Shown: piece after piece, positions 23,515 through 31,467 of the stretch
Numbering within the stretch: the first letter of the stretch is position 1
Layout of the letters: each line of letters begins with the position of its first letter
DNA from: an uncultured Clostridia bacterium
GTDB lineage: Bacteria > Bacillota > Clostridia > Oscillospirales > Ruminococcaceae
NCBI GenBank assembly: GCA_947589215.1
Contig: CANQCL010000018.1
Location: 1-36,193, forward strand
Reading direction: 5' to 3'
DNA: 36,193 bases
The notes under the pieces: generated by a model
What the model was told of the DNA's origin: nothing
Database searches by the model: none
What the model saw: only the letters and a program-made list of their open reading frames with translations
Program-made: the position numbers and the translations under genes

Positions 23515-23532
23515 ATAGAAACGGTGATTTAT

Positions 23533-23985
23533 ATGAAAAAAGTATTAGTTATACACGGTCCTAATCTGAATCTTCTGGGAGAGAGAGAACCCGGAATTTA
23601 CGGTACGGACAGTTATGAGAGTATTAATAACGAGATTATGCAAAATGCAAAAGAGAGAGGTTTTGACTGTAAGATATTCCAGTCTAACCACGAAGGAGCA
23701 ATAATTGATAAGCTCCACGAGGCGAGAAAAGTGTTTGACGGAATTGTAATCAATGCAGGAGCATATACTCATTATAGCTATGCAATAAGAGACGCAATTT
23801 CCGCAATTAAAATACCTGTGGTCGAGGTGCATCTTAGCGATATTCATTCCCGTGAGGGATTCAGGTCGCAGTCTGTAATTAAAGACGTTTGCATAGCTCA
23901 GATTTTAGGGTATGGCAAGAAAAGCTACTTCTTGGGTCTTGAAGAGTTGAAAGCGTTTTTTGAAAAGGGAGATCAATTTGACTAA
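23533..23985 (+). CDS. aroQ: 3-dehydroquinate dehydratase, type II (AroQ)
   Basis: Third shikimate step: dehydrates 3-dehydroquinate to 3-dehydroshikimate in the cytosol. The 150-residue product is family length. It shows VIHGPNLNLLGEREPGIYG with the catalytic Arg18 and Tyr23, NAGAYTHYSYAIRDA, and the EVHLSDIHSREGFRSQS block with the catalytic His and binding Arg. The ATG at 23533 follows GGTGAT; the GTG three codons earlier is less likely. It overlaps the next gene by 8 bp. aroB, aroA and aroC lie about 8 kb further on. Confidence 0.96.
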   Translation: MKKVLVIHGPNLNLLGEREPGIYGTDSYESINNEIMQNAKERGFDCKIFQSNHEGAIIDKLHEARKVFDGIVINAGAYTHYSYAIRDAISAIKIPVVEVHLSDIHSREGFRSQSVIKDVCIAQILGYGKKSYFLGLEELKAFFEKGDQFD

Positions 23986-25042
23986 TATTGAAAAACTACA
24001 GTCTAAAATCGGTGATTTCTGTGACTGCGCAATAATAACCTCAGATGTGAACAGACGTTATTTTACCGATTTGAAGTCTTCGGCAGGAACGGTTTTGGTT
24101 TTTCCGAATAGCGCATATTTGATAATAGACTTTCGGTACATAGAAAAGGCTAGGAGAAAGGTCACAACCTGCGAGGTTATAGAACAGCAGAGGCTTTTTC
24201 ATCAGATAAATAATCTGTTAAAAAAACACGGAGCAAAAACTATTGCTATTGAAAGCGACTATTTAACGGTCAGTGGACTTATTGATTTTAAGGCAAATCT
24301 GAAGGGTAAAATAAAGGCTGATAAGGAGTTAAGCCGACTTATTGCAAGCCTTCGGACTGTTAAAAGCAATGATGAAATTATAAAAATTAAAAAGGCGCAG
24401 AGAATTGCCGAATCGGCTTTTGACGGTATTTTGAAATTTATAGAGGTCGGCAGAACCGAGCGAGAGATAGCATTAAGGCTTGACAGCCTTATGCTTGAAC
24501 ACGGTGCGGAGACGATGTCGTTTGAGACTATAGTGTTGTCTGGAAAGAACACTTCAATGCCACACGGAGTGCCAAGTGATAAAAGGGTTGAGTGCGGCGA
24601 CTTTGTTTTAATGGATTTCGGGGCAGTCTATGACGGTTATCATAGCGATATGACAAGAACGGTCTGCGTGGGAGAACCGACCGATAAGCAGCGAAAGATT
24701 TACGATATAGTTTTAACTGCGCAGAAAGAAAGTATAAAGTGTGCAAAAGCAGGGTTAAGCGGAAGTCAGCTTGACAGCGTTGCCCGTGATATAATAACCA
24801 ATGAGGGTTACGGTGATTGTTTCGGCCATTCGCTCGGTCACGGTGTGGGTCTTGAAATACACGAGTATCCGAATGCATCTCCTAATTCTGATTGCGGGCT
24901 TTTGGAAAACTCTGTTGTGACTATTGAACCGGGAATTTATATTGCAGGCGAGTTCGGAGTGAGAATTGAGGATTTTGTTGTGTTTAAAGAGGACGGCTGC
25001 ATAAACCTTACAAAAGCGCCGAAAGAGCTTATTATACTGTAG
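23978..25042 (+). CDS. M24-family Xaa-Pro aminopeptidase/dipeptidase
   Basis: Cytosolic metallopeptidase that removes residues next to proline. About 354 residues: an N-terminal creatinase-like domain (SDVNRRYFTDLKSSAG) and a pita-bread catalytic domain with all five metal ligands: Asp and Asp in MDFGAVYDGYHSDMTR, His in GHSLGHGVGLEIHEYP, Glu in VTIEPGIYI and Glu in GVRIEDFVV. A TTG at 23978 with AAGGGAG 6 nt upstream is the likely start, overlapping the end of aroQ; a TTG six codons earlier would lie before the ribosome site. The M24-peptidase/efp gene order is common in Firmicutes. Confidence 0.94.
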   Translation: MTNIEKLQSKIGDFCDCAIITSDVNRRYFTDLKSSAGTVLVFPNSAYLIIDFRYIEKARRKVTTCEVIEQQRLFHQINNLLKKHGAKTIAIESDYLTVSGLIDFKANLKGKIKADKELSRLIASLRTVKSNDEIIKIKKAQRIAESAFDGILKFIEVGRTEREIALRLDSLMLEHGAETMSFETIVLSGKNTSMPHGVPSDKRVECGDFVLMDFGAVYDGYHSDMTRTVCVGEPTDKQRKIYDIVLTAQKESIKCAKAGLSGSQLDSVARDIITNEGYGDCFGHSLGHGVGLEIHEYPNASPNSDCGLLENSVVTIEPGIYIAGEFGVRIEDFVVFKEDGCINLTKAPKELIIL

Positions 25043-25055
25043 ATTATTTTAGGGG

Positions 25056-25084
25056 TTGCAATTATAATAAATATTTGGTATAAT
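25056..25084 (+). promoter_or_regulatory. Predicted promoter of efp
   Basis: TTGCAA (25056-25061), 17-bp spacer, TATAAT (25079-25084), about 76 bp before the ATG. Confidence 0.75.
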
Positions 25085-25160
25085 GTTATAGATTTGTAGA
25101 TTCAAGTTATAATGTTGAGTCGCAGAATTTAAAAACGATAACAATTTGGAGGATAAATTT

Positions 25161-25718
25161 ATGGTATCAGCAGGAGATTTCAGAAACGGAATGACTTTTG
25201 AAGAAGACGGCAACGTAATGCAGATAGTTGAGTTCCAGCACGTTAAGCCGGGAAAGGGCGCTGCATTTGTAAGAGCAAAGGTGAGAAACATCATCACAGG
25301 CTCGGTCGTTGAGAAAACCTACAACCCAACAGCTAAGTTCCCGACGGCTTATGTTGAGAGAAAGGATATGGAATATTCTTATACAGACGGTGATTTGTAC
25401 TACTTTATGGATCCCGAGACATATGAGCAGCTTCCTATAGATGCGTCTGAGCTTGGGGATAACTTTAAGTTTGTTAAGGAGCAGATGATTTGCAAGGTTC
25501 TTTCATATAAGGGTAATGTATTCGGCGTTGAGCCTCCTAACTTTGTTGAGCTTGAGGTTACCGCAACAGATCCGGGCTTTAAGGGCGACACTGCAACTAA
25601 CGCCACTAAGCCTGCGACTTTGGAAACAGGTGCTGAGATAAAGGTTCCGCTGTTTATTGAAATCGGCGATAAGATAAGAATTGACACAAGAACAGGCGAG
25701 TATATGGAAAGAGCTTAG
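25161..25718 (+). CDS. efp: Translation elongation factor P
   Basis: tRNA-shaped factor that enters stalled ribosomes and speeds up polyproline peptide bonds. The 185-residue product has the three beta-barrel domains of the family; the loop tip is [10 protein letters not shown] with Lys32 at the modified position. Proline at residue 30 is as in many Firmicutes. The C-terminal block [17 protein letters not shown] fits. The ATG at 25161 has TTTGGAGGAT 6-7 nt upstream; a TTG five codons earlier lies inside that site. It has its own promoter and no obvious terminator before the riboswitch region. Confidence 0.98.
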   Translation: MVSAGDFRNGMTFEEDGNVMQIVEFQHVKPGKGAAFVRAKVRNIITGSVVEKTYNPTAKFPTAYVERKDMEYSYTDGDLYYFMDPETYEQLPIDASELGDNFKFVKEQMICKVLSYKGNVFGVEPPNFVELEVTATDPGFKGDTATNATKPATLETGAEIKVPLFIEIGDKIRIDTRTGEYMERA

Positions 25719-25769
25719 CGTAAAAAAGCTACGTCTATACGTCTATTTGAAATAAAAATAAAATATTAA
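25719..25769 (+). other. Short gap before the FMN riboswitch with tandem octamer
   Basis: ACGTCTAT occurs twice in direct tandem (25731-25746). No good promoter is found, so the riboswitch may be read from the efp transcript or from a weak promoter here. Confidence 0.4.
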
Positions 25770-25883
25770 GTTTCAGGGGGTGGTGAAATTCCACACCGGT
25801 GGTTAAAGTCCACGAACAGAGATAACCTCTGCCGATTTGGTGAAATTCCAAAACCGACGGTCAAAGTCCGGATGGAAGAAACG
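25770..25883 (+). ncRNA. FMN riboswitch (RFN element)
   Basis: The conserved RFN blocks are present in order: CAGGGGGTGGTGAAATTCC, CCGGTGGTTAAAGTCCACGA, a variable hairpin CAGAG/CTCTG, then GATTTGGTGAAATTCC, AACCGACGGTCAAAGTCCGG and ATGGAAGAAAC. It lies upstream of ribU and is followed by an intrinsic terminator (25911-25942), indicating transcriptional attenuation: bound FMN favours termination, its absence allows ribU expression. This is the standard mechanism for the class; the switch here is inferred. Confidence 0.97.
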
Positions 25884-25910
25884 ACAGCATTTTGTGTTTA
25901 TGCAAAAATA

Positions 25911-25942
25911 AACCTCTGAGCATTATGTTCAGAGGTTTTTTC
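25911..25942 (+). terminator. Riboswitch-controlled terminator before ribU
   Basis: AACCTCTGA and TCAGAGGTT form a 9-bp stem around a 9-nt loop, with six T residues after it. Its 5' arm AACCTCTG is also present inside the aptamer (25824-25831), so an alternative pairing is possible. Confidence 0.9.
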
Positions 25943-26032
25943 TGGTGTTTCTCCCGAATGATTTTTTGGAGAATTGCCTGAGATTTAACTTAGGCAAGAA
26001 TATATTTTATAATCAGAAAGGATGACTTAGAT

Positions 26033-26713
26033 ATGTCAAACACAAGAAACAATAATTTAAAAAAGCTCTCGGTATTGGGCTTATTTATTGCATTGGGGTA
26101 CATATGTCTTTTTGTGTTCCGCTTTAGAGTACAGTTCTTGACGCTTGATTTTAAAGACGTGTTTATCACGCTTGCAGGCTTTATTTACGGACCTGTTGCA
26201 GCGGTCACAGTCGCATTTATAGAGGCTCTGCTTGAGCTCATTACTGTTTCAAGCACAGGCTTTTGGGGTGCTATTATGAATTTTGCCGGCAGTGCAGCAT
26301 TTGCGGTAACCGCTTCTCTAATTTATAAATACAATAAAAGCTTTAAAGGTGCAATAGCTGCTCTTGTTTCTGCGGTATTTTCAACAACAGCCGTAATGAT
26401 GCTGGCAAACCTGATAATTACCCCTATTTATACTCATACTGATATTAAAACGGTTGCAAATATGATTTTGCCGTTATTGCTGCCTTTTAATCTTATTAAA
26501 AGTGTGCTTAACGCAGTATTTACATTTGTACTTTACAAACCTGTTACTCAGGCTCTGCGGTCAATGAATATTCTTCCTAAATCAGAAAACGTATTTGCTC
26601 TTAATAAACGCACTGTATGCGGAATTATTACAGCTTGTGTTATTTTGATTATTTCAGTTGCGGTAATGATAGTATTGCTTGGCGGGGATTTTGAGTTTGT
26701 AAAGCATAGCTGA
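26033..26713 (+). CDS. ribU: Riboflavin ECF transporter substrate-binding subunit RibU
   Basis: Membrane S-component that binds riboflavin and works with the shared ECF energy-coupling module (coded elsewhere). The 226-residue protein has six or so hydrophobic segments. The LTLDFKDVFITLAGFIYGP block is typical for RibU and ECF S-components, followed by EALLELITVSSTGFWGAIMNF and late helix LLLPFNLIKSVLNAVF. Its identification as RibU rests on both this family signature and the FMN riboswitch upstream. The C-terminus has an extra hydrophobic stretch (GIITACVILIISVAVMIVLL). AAAGGATGA precedes the ATG. Confidence 0.95.
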   Translation: MSNTRNNNLKKLSVLGLFIALGYICLFVFRFRVQFLTLDFKDVFITLAGFIYGPVAAVTVAFIEALLELITVSSTGFWGAIMNFAGSAAFAVTASLIYKYNKSFKGAIAALVSAVFSTTAVMMLANLIITPIYTHTDIKTVANMILPLLLPFNLIKSVLNAVFTFVLYKPVTQALRSMNILPKSENVFALNKRTVCGIITACVILIISVAVMIVLLGGDFEFVKHS

Positions 26714-26749
26714 CCAGCATATCAATATTATTAATATATTTGTATAATT

Positions 26750-26781
26750 CACGTTCTGTATTTTTCGGAGCGTGTTTTTTT
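26750..26781 (+). terminator. Terminator of ribU
   Basis: CACGTTC (26750-26756) and GAGCGTG (26768-26774) pair with one T-G wobble, followed by seven T residues. The T run merges with the -35 box of the next promoter. Confidence 0.75.
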
Positions 26782-26808
26782 GACAGAAATAAAATTAAAT
26801 GTTATAAT
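26780..26808 (+). promoter_or_regulatory. Perfect consensus sigma-A promoter of the small lipoprotein gene
   Basis: TTGACA (26780-26785), 17-bp spacer, TATAAT (26803-26808). The first two T bases of the -35 box are the end of the ribU terminator tail. Confidence 0.9.
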
Positions 26809-26844
26809 TTTTTATAGTATATTGTTTTGAAAGAAGGTTTTAAA

Positions 26845-27354
26845 ATGAAAAGAATTCTTTTGTTGGCTTTAATGGCAATGTTATTTTTGTGTGGTTGTAC
26901 AAATAATAAGAAAAGTGAGGAAAATTCATCCACCGGTTCAGATGCGAACAGTCAAGAAGAATATTCTATGCAAATAACCGAAAACGATATAAAAATCGAG
27001 GAAAAATCTACATCTAGTCAAGATGCAAGTAATCAAGAAGAACATGATGAGAAAATCGCAAAAAAGGTTATGAAAAGCGACGGAGTTCTAGAAAAAATGA
27101 GTTTTGGCGAATTAACTAAAAAACTATCTAAATTGAATATGAAAACGACTATGACAGATTTGATAGATATTTTTGGCAAAGCACCTCATATGGTTATTGA
27201 AGCAGACAGCAATCTTTATAATTATTTCTGCGGTGATGTACAAATATGTTTATGGGGAGTTGATCTATATGGAGGTGGTACCTTATTTCAAGTAATTGTA
27301 GATAATAATGATTCTAGTTTCTCAATAGATTTACCAAAAGAAAAAGCGGAATAG
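26845..27354 (+). CDS. Small lipoprotein of unknown function
   Basis: A 169-residue membrane-anchored surface protein; I do not recognise a family. The signal peptide MKRILLLALMAMLFLCGC ends in a lipobox with Cys18. Residues about 20-75 are a Ser/Glu/Asn-rich linker in which one unit is repeated imperfectly (DANSQEEYSMQI, DASNQEEHDEKI). The folded part (80-169) begins GVLEKMSFGELTKKLSKL, contains MTDLIDIFGKAPHMVIEAD, similar in style to small SmpA/BamE-like or DUF4367-type lipoprotein domains (weak resemblance), and ends with strands CGDVQICLWGVDLYGG. The ATG at 26845 follows GAAAGAAGG; a TTG six codons earlier is too near the ribosome site. The perfect promoter suggests strong expression. 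Confidence 0.8.
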   Translation: MKRILLLALMAMLFLCGCTNNKKSEENSSTGSDANSQEEYSMQITENDIKIEEKSTSSQDASNQEEHDEKIAKKVMKSDGVLEKMSFGELTKKLSKLNMKTTMTDLIDIFGKAPHMVIEADSNLYNYFCGDVQICLWGVDLYGGGTLFQVIVDNNDSSFSIDLPKEKAE

Positions 27355-27357
27355 AAT

Positions 27358-27393
27358 TTAAGGCAGCCGATAAAAAGGCTGCCTTAAATTTTA
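27358..27393. terminator. Terminator shared by the lipoprotein gene and the convergent AI-2E gene
   Basis: TTAAGGCAGCC (27358-27368) and GGCTGCCTTAA (27377-27387) form a perfect 11-bp stem with an 8-nt A-rich loop; ATTTTAT follows on the plus strand. It lies between two convergent genes. Confidence 0.8.
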
Positions 27394-27457
27394 TATTTAT
27401 ATTTTACATAATTCAAATTTAATTTGGTACAACCCCGACGTTTATTAAAATATTTTT

Positions 27458-28771
27458 TTAATCAACTTTATTCAAAGTCGGAGTGGATGCAGTGTCACCG
27501 TTGCCTGCTTCGTTAACCTCATCTGTATTCGGAATATCAAGGGCGTAAAGTTCTTCGATGGTAAGAGGCTTTTTTCTTTGGTTTGTTTTATAAAGGTGTT
27601 CTATATCGTTTTTATAATAGTTTGTGGAGACGGGCAGCTTTTTCCTTTTTAGCTTCTTTTCAATAGAATCTCTTGAAAGGCTGTAAATTACAGCAAACGT
27701 AGGAACGGACAAGAGCATTCCGACAAATCCGAACAGCCCTCCGCCGACTAAAAGTGAAATCAATACCCATATTGCCGGAATACCTGTTGAATCACCCAAA
27801 ATTCTCGGACCTAAGAAGTTTCCGTCGAACTGCTGAAGCAAAATTACAAAAATGACAAACGGAATAAACTTTCCGGGATCGACAAGAAGAACTAAAAGTC
27901 CGGTAGGTATTGCGCCGATAAACGGACCGAAGAACGGTATTACATTAGTTATGCCTATTATAACGGCTATCATTACAGCGTATGGGATTTTTAGTATAAG
28001 AAGAAACGGTGTTGCTATCAATCCGATAATTAGCGAGTCTAATACTTTACCTGTGATAAAACTTCCGAAAACGTTGTGGCACTTTTTAGATACTTCAAAA
28101 ATCTTTGCACATTTTTTTCTCGAAAAGGTCGCAAGAAGTATTTTCTTTATTTGTGCAAGGAGATTATCTTTGCTGCAAAGAAAATATATTGAAACTATAA
28201 CACCGAGTACGAAGTCTCTTAAAAATCCCAAGAAGCCCCAAGCACCGGATACAAGATTATTGAGCATAGGCTCTGCCCGCTCGACTAGGTTTTCAGCATT
28301 TGTTGAATACTCGCTTATTTTGTCTGAAATAAAAGAGTAGATTTTAGGGTGGTCGGAAAAAAGCGATTTTGCATATTCCTGAAGCTTGCTGAACAAAGAC
28401 GATATGTTAGAGAAAATTTCCGAAACGCTGTTTAATAAAGCAGGTATGATTATCGACATTACGCCCAGTATAAATGCAATAAATAAAAGCTCAACAATAG
28501 TAACAGAAATGGCTACAGAGAGTTTTGGCATTTGCTTTTTTTTGAAAAACCTTTTATTCAAGAGATTATTTATTCCCATAGAAATAGGATTTAGTATATA
28601 TGCAATGGCAAAGCCCCAGATTACAGGCATTAGAATATCCGCAATCGTACCGAGTATTTTTAATATAGTAGAGAATTTAAACACAGCTACTACCATTACG
28701 AACCCGATTGCCAGAACAATAAGTACATATGCCGCTATAGTGTTGTATTTTTTGTTTGAATAAAGCTTCAA
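27458..28771 (-). CDS. AI-2E family transporter (PerM/YtvI-like membrane protein)
   Basis: Integral membrane protein of 437 residues. Members of this family export autoinducer-2 or, in other cases, act in Na+/H+ exchange; the substrate here is unknown. It has about eight hydrophobic segments: three at the N-terminus (YVLIVLAIGFVMVVAVFKF), a long amphipathic loop (residues about 110-170), and the family core GLIATPFLLILKIPYAVMIAV, then NVIPFFGPFIGAIPTGLLVLL and QQFDGNFLGPRILGDSTGIP. A polar tail of about 75 residues follows the last segment. The start is TTG at 28771 with GGAGG 7 nt upstream. It is convergent with the lipoprotein gene and divergent from the helicase gene. Confidence 0.9.
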   Translation of the reverse strand: MKLYSNKKYNTIAAYVLIVLAIGFVMVVAVFKFSTILKILGTIADILMPVIWGFAIAYILNPISMGINNLLNKRFFKKKQMPKLSVAISVTIVELLFIAFILGVMSIIIPALLNSVSEIFSNISSLFSKLQEYAKSLFSDHPKIYSFISDKISEYSTNAENLVERAEPMLNNLVSGAWGFLGFLRDFVLGVIVSIYFLCSKDNLLAQIKKILLATFSRKKCAKIFEVSKKCHNVFGSFITGKVLDSLIIGLIATPFLLILKIPYAVMIAVIIGITNVIPFFGPFIGAIPTGLLVLLVDPGKFIPFVIFVILLQQFDGNFLGPRILGDSTGIPAIWVLISLLVGGGLFGFVGMLLSVPTFAVIYSLSRDSIEKKLKRKKLPVSTNYYKNDIEHLYKTNQRKKPLTIEELYALDIPNTDEVNEAGNGDTASTPTLNKVD

Positions 28772-28885
28772 TGCAATTCCTCCGTGATACTAATAAAAAC
28801 AAATACGTCAATTAAATTATACAACAACGGTTATGAAAAATCTATAGTTTTGAAGAATTATTTTCTTAATTTAGATTTAAAAACC

Positions 28886-28914
28886 TTTAAAATTACTTTA
28901 ATGTGTGTTATAAT
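28886..28914 (+). promoter_or_regulatory. Predicted promoter of pcrA
   Basis: TTTAAA (28886-28891), 17-bp spacer, TATAAT (28909-28914), 60 bp before the ATG. The -35 is weak (4 of 6). Confidence 0.55.
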
Positions 28915-28974
28915 AGCGTTATATTGCATTATAAATTTGTTTTTGTATATAATTTTAGGAGGTTAAAAAGCTCA

Positions 28975-31332
28975 ATGAGCAATGAGAATTACATAGATTT
29001 AAAAAGAAAAGCTTTAGAAAAATATTTTGAGAAGATGAATCCCGAGCAGAGGAAGGCGATTTTCAAAATAAGAGGACCTGTTTTGATTTTAGCCGGAGCA
29101 GGAAGCGGCAAGACTACTGTTTTAGTAAACCGAATAGCAAATATGATATATTTCGGCAACGCATATAACAGCAGTGAAACCTTGTTTACAGATGAAGACG
29201 CAGAGTTTTTAAAGCGTTATGCAGACGGTTTGGAAACTGACAGTCAAAGGCTAAAGAAAATAGTATCGGTAAATACAATAAAGCCATGGAATATTCTTGC
29301 CATTACTTTTACAAACAAGGCGGCAGGAGAATTAAAAGAACGTATAACTAATATGCTCGGCGAGGCAGGAGACGGTCTTACTGCGGCTACGTTTCACTCG
29401 GCGTGCGTTAGAATTTTAAGACGTGAGTGTGAGAAAATAGGTTTTACAAGTGAATTTACGATATACGACAGCGACGATTCCCAAAGGGTTATGAAGTCCT
29501 GCCTTCAGGAGATGGATATTTCTGATAAAATGTTTCCGCCGAGGGCTGTTTTATCGGAGATATCACGGCAAAAGGATATGATGATAACACCTTTAGAATA
29601 TGAAAATCAGAATCAGGCGGATTACAGAAAGTCGACTATTGCTAAACTGTATAAGCTGTATCAGCACAAGCTGTTATCGTCAAACGCAATGGATTTTGAC
29701 GACATCATCTGCCATACGGTAAGGCTGTTTGAAGAAAACCCTGATGTTTTAGACCATTATCAGAATTTGTATAAATACATACTTGTAGACGAGTATCAGG
29801 ACACAAATATGGTTCAGTACCGTCTTGTATCAATGCTTTCTTCTAAGTATAAAAATCTTTGTGTTGTCGGAGACGACGACCAGAGTATTTATAAATTCAG
29901 AGGGGCGACTATTGAGAACATTCTTTCCTTTGAGCACCAGTTTGATGATTGTACGGTTATCAGACTTGAACAGAATTACCGTTCTACGCAGAATATTCTT
30001 ACCTGCGCAAATGAGCTTATAAAAAACAACAAGGGCAGAAAGGGCAAAAATCTCTGGACTGCAATGGGTGACGGTGACAAGGTCAACGTATATAACGCAA
30101 ACAGCGAAAGAAATGAAGCAAGATTTGTTGCCGATACTATTCTGTCGGGAATAAAAGAGGGCAGAAAGTATAACGAATACGCTGTTCTTTACAGAATGAA
30201 CGCACAATCCAATGCTGTTGAGCAGGCTTTTGTACAAAGCGGAATTTCTTATAAGATAATCGGAGGCAAGAAGTTCTTTGACCGCAAGGAAATAAAGGAT
30301 ATTCTTTCTTATTTGGCAGTTGTAAATAACCACAATGATATACTTAGATTAAGGAGAATTATCAACGAGCCTAAGCGTTCTATCGGAAATGCAACGGTTA
30401 ACGCTTTAGAGCAGATAACCTCAGATCTTGGGATTTCACCCATTGAAGTTATGAAAGAAAGTGAAAGCTTAGTTCCGCTTTCAAGAAAGGCAAGTGTTTT
30501 AGTGCCTTTAGCTCAGATGTTTGAGCATCTCACTGATATTTCTGAAATAGTTTCTTTAGAGGAACTTTTAGACGAGCTTATGGAAGTATCGGGGTACAGG
30601 GCTTTCTTGAAATCTCAAGGCGATGAGGGCGAAATGCGTCTTGAAAATATTGAGGAGTTAAAGTCTACAATGATAAAATACTCTGAGGAAGCGGAAGAAC
30701 CCAGCTTATCAGGGTTTTTGGAGGAAATCTCGCTCTTTACCGATGTTGACGACTTAGAGCAAGACGGTGACTATGTTGTTATGATGACTATACATTCGTC
30801 AAAGGGTCTTGAATTCCCAACGGTTTTTGTTGTGGGAATGGAGGAAAATATTTTTCCGTCACAGAGAAGTATGGAGAGCGAAGCTGAGGTTGAGGAGGAA
30901 CGTCGTTTAGCTTATGTTGCGATAACAAGGGCAAAAAGAGAGCTTTATCTTACACACAGCAATGAAAGAATACTTTTCGGCGTTACAAACAGAAACAGAA
31001 AGTCCCGTTTTCTTGAGGAACTTCCCGATGATCTTCTAAATGAGGAAAGCGAGGGCTTGATTCAGCCATCGGGTATGGAACGTGAGTATAGAGAAGTAAA
31101 ATCTGATTCAAATATGCTAAATATGCAGATGGCGTTTAAGAGAAGGTCTGAGACTAGGACGGCATCGGATCAGAACTTCGAGGTAGGGAACAGAGTATCA
31201 CATAACATTTTCGGTGAGGGTACGGTTCTTACTGCTAAAAGAATGGCTAACGATACGATGCTTGAGATTGCTTTTGATACAAAGGGAACAAAGAAGATAA
31301 TGGCTAATTTCGCAAGGATAAAAAAGCTATAG
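28975..31332 (+). CDS. pcrA: ATP-dependent DNA helicase PcrA/UvrD
   Basis: Superfamily 1A 3'-5' helicase for nucleotide-excision repair, replication restart and removal of RecA filaments. The 785-residue product shows motif I GAGSGKTT (41-48), motif II LVDEYQDTN, motif III VVGDDDQSIYKFRGA, motif IV-like YRMNAQSNAVEQAF, motif V MTIHSSKGLEFP and motif VI LAYVAITRAKREL. The C-terminal RNA polymerase-binding tudor-like end is present (GNRVSHNIFGEGTVL). Residues about 61-104, between motifs I and Ia, carry a charged insert not present in classical PcrA. AGGAGG is 12 nt before the ATG, a long spacing; the ATG at 28903 lies within the promoter and is not used. Confidence 0.97.
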   Translation: MSNENYIDLKRKALEKYFEKMNPEQRKAIFKIRGPVLILAGAGSGKTTVLVNRIANMIYFGNAYNSSETLFTDEDAEFLKRYADGLETDSQRLKKIVSVNTIKPWNILAITFTNKAAGELKERITNMLGEAGDGLTAATFHSACVRILRRECEKIGFTSEFTIYDSDDSQRVMKSCLQEMDISDKMFPPRAVLSEISRQKDMMITPLEYENQNQADYRKSTIAKLYKLYQHKLLSSNAMDFDDIICHTVRLFEENPDVLDHYQNLYKYILVDEYQDTNMVQYRLVSMLSSKYKNLCVVGDDDQSIYKFRGATIENILSFEHQFDDCTVIRLEQNYRSTQNILTCANELIKNNKGRKGKNLWTAMGDGDKVNVYNANSERNEARFVADTILSGIKEGRKYNEYAVLYRMNAQSNAVEQAFVQSGISYKIIGGKKFFDRKEIKDILSYLAVVNNHNDILRLRRIINEPKRSIGNATVNALEQITSDLGISPIEVMKESESLVPLSRKASVLVPLAQMFEHLTDISEIVSLEELLDELMEVSGYRAFLKSQGDEGEMRLENIEELKSTMIKYSEEAEEPSLSGFLEEISLFTDVDDLEQDGDYVVMMTIHSSKGLEFPTVFVVGMEENIFPSQRSMESEAEVEEERRLAYVAITRAKRELYLTHSNERILFGVTNRNRKSRFLEELPDDLLNEESEGLIQPSGMEREYREVKSDSNMLNMQMAFKRRSETRTASDQNFEVGNRVSHNIFGEGTVLTAKRMANDTMLEIAFDTKGTKKIMANFARIKKL

Positions 31333-31411
31333 CCGGCGAGCCGCCGGAGGCATTGCCCGATTAGAAGCTAGAGATTAGAAGCAAGAGGCAAGACCGGCGA
31401 GCCGCCGGAGG
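31333..31411 (+). repeat. REP-like palindromic repeats with an 18-bp dispersed repeat between them
   Basis: The 18-mer CCGGCGAGCCGCCGGAGG occurs twice (31333-31350 and 31394-31411); each can form the hairpin CCGGC-gagcc-GCCGG. The first part resembles the GAGCC half of the elements at 2100-2137 and 35710-35742. Between them lies TAGAAGCAAGAGGCAAGA (31376-31393), identical to 22488-22505. The block sits right after the pcrA stop and may also act as its 3' hairpin. Confidence 0.7.
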
Positions 31412-31431
31412 TACTGGCTTTTGAAAGTTAC

Positions 31432-31437
31432 TATAAT
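31432..31437 (+). promoter_or_regulatory. Possible -10 box of the aroB-aroA-aroC unit
   Basis: TATAAT at 31432-31437 lies between the repeat block and the aroB ribosome site; no good -35 stands at the right distance. A second candidate, TTGAAA (31421) with TAGAAT (31444), would start too near the ribosome site. Confidence 0.3.
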
Positions 31438-31467
31438 TTATTTTAGAATAAAAGAGGAAATACAATT

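Noticed and set aside
28903-28974. Longer PcrA start at 28903
   Set aside because: The ATG lies between the predicted -35 and -10 boxes, so it is not transcribed.
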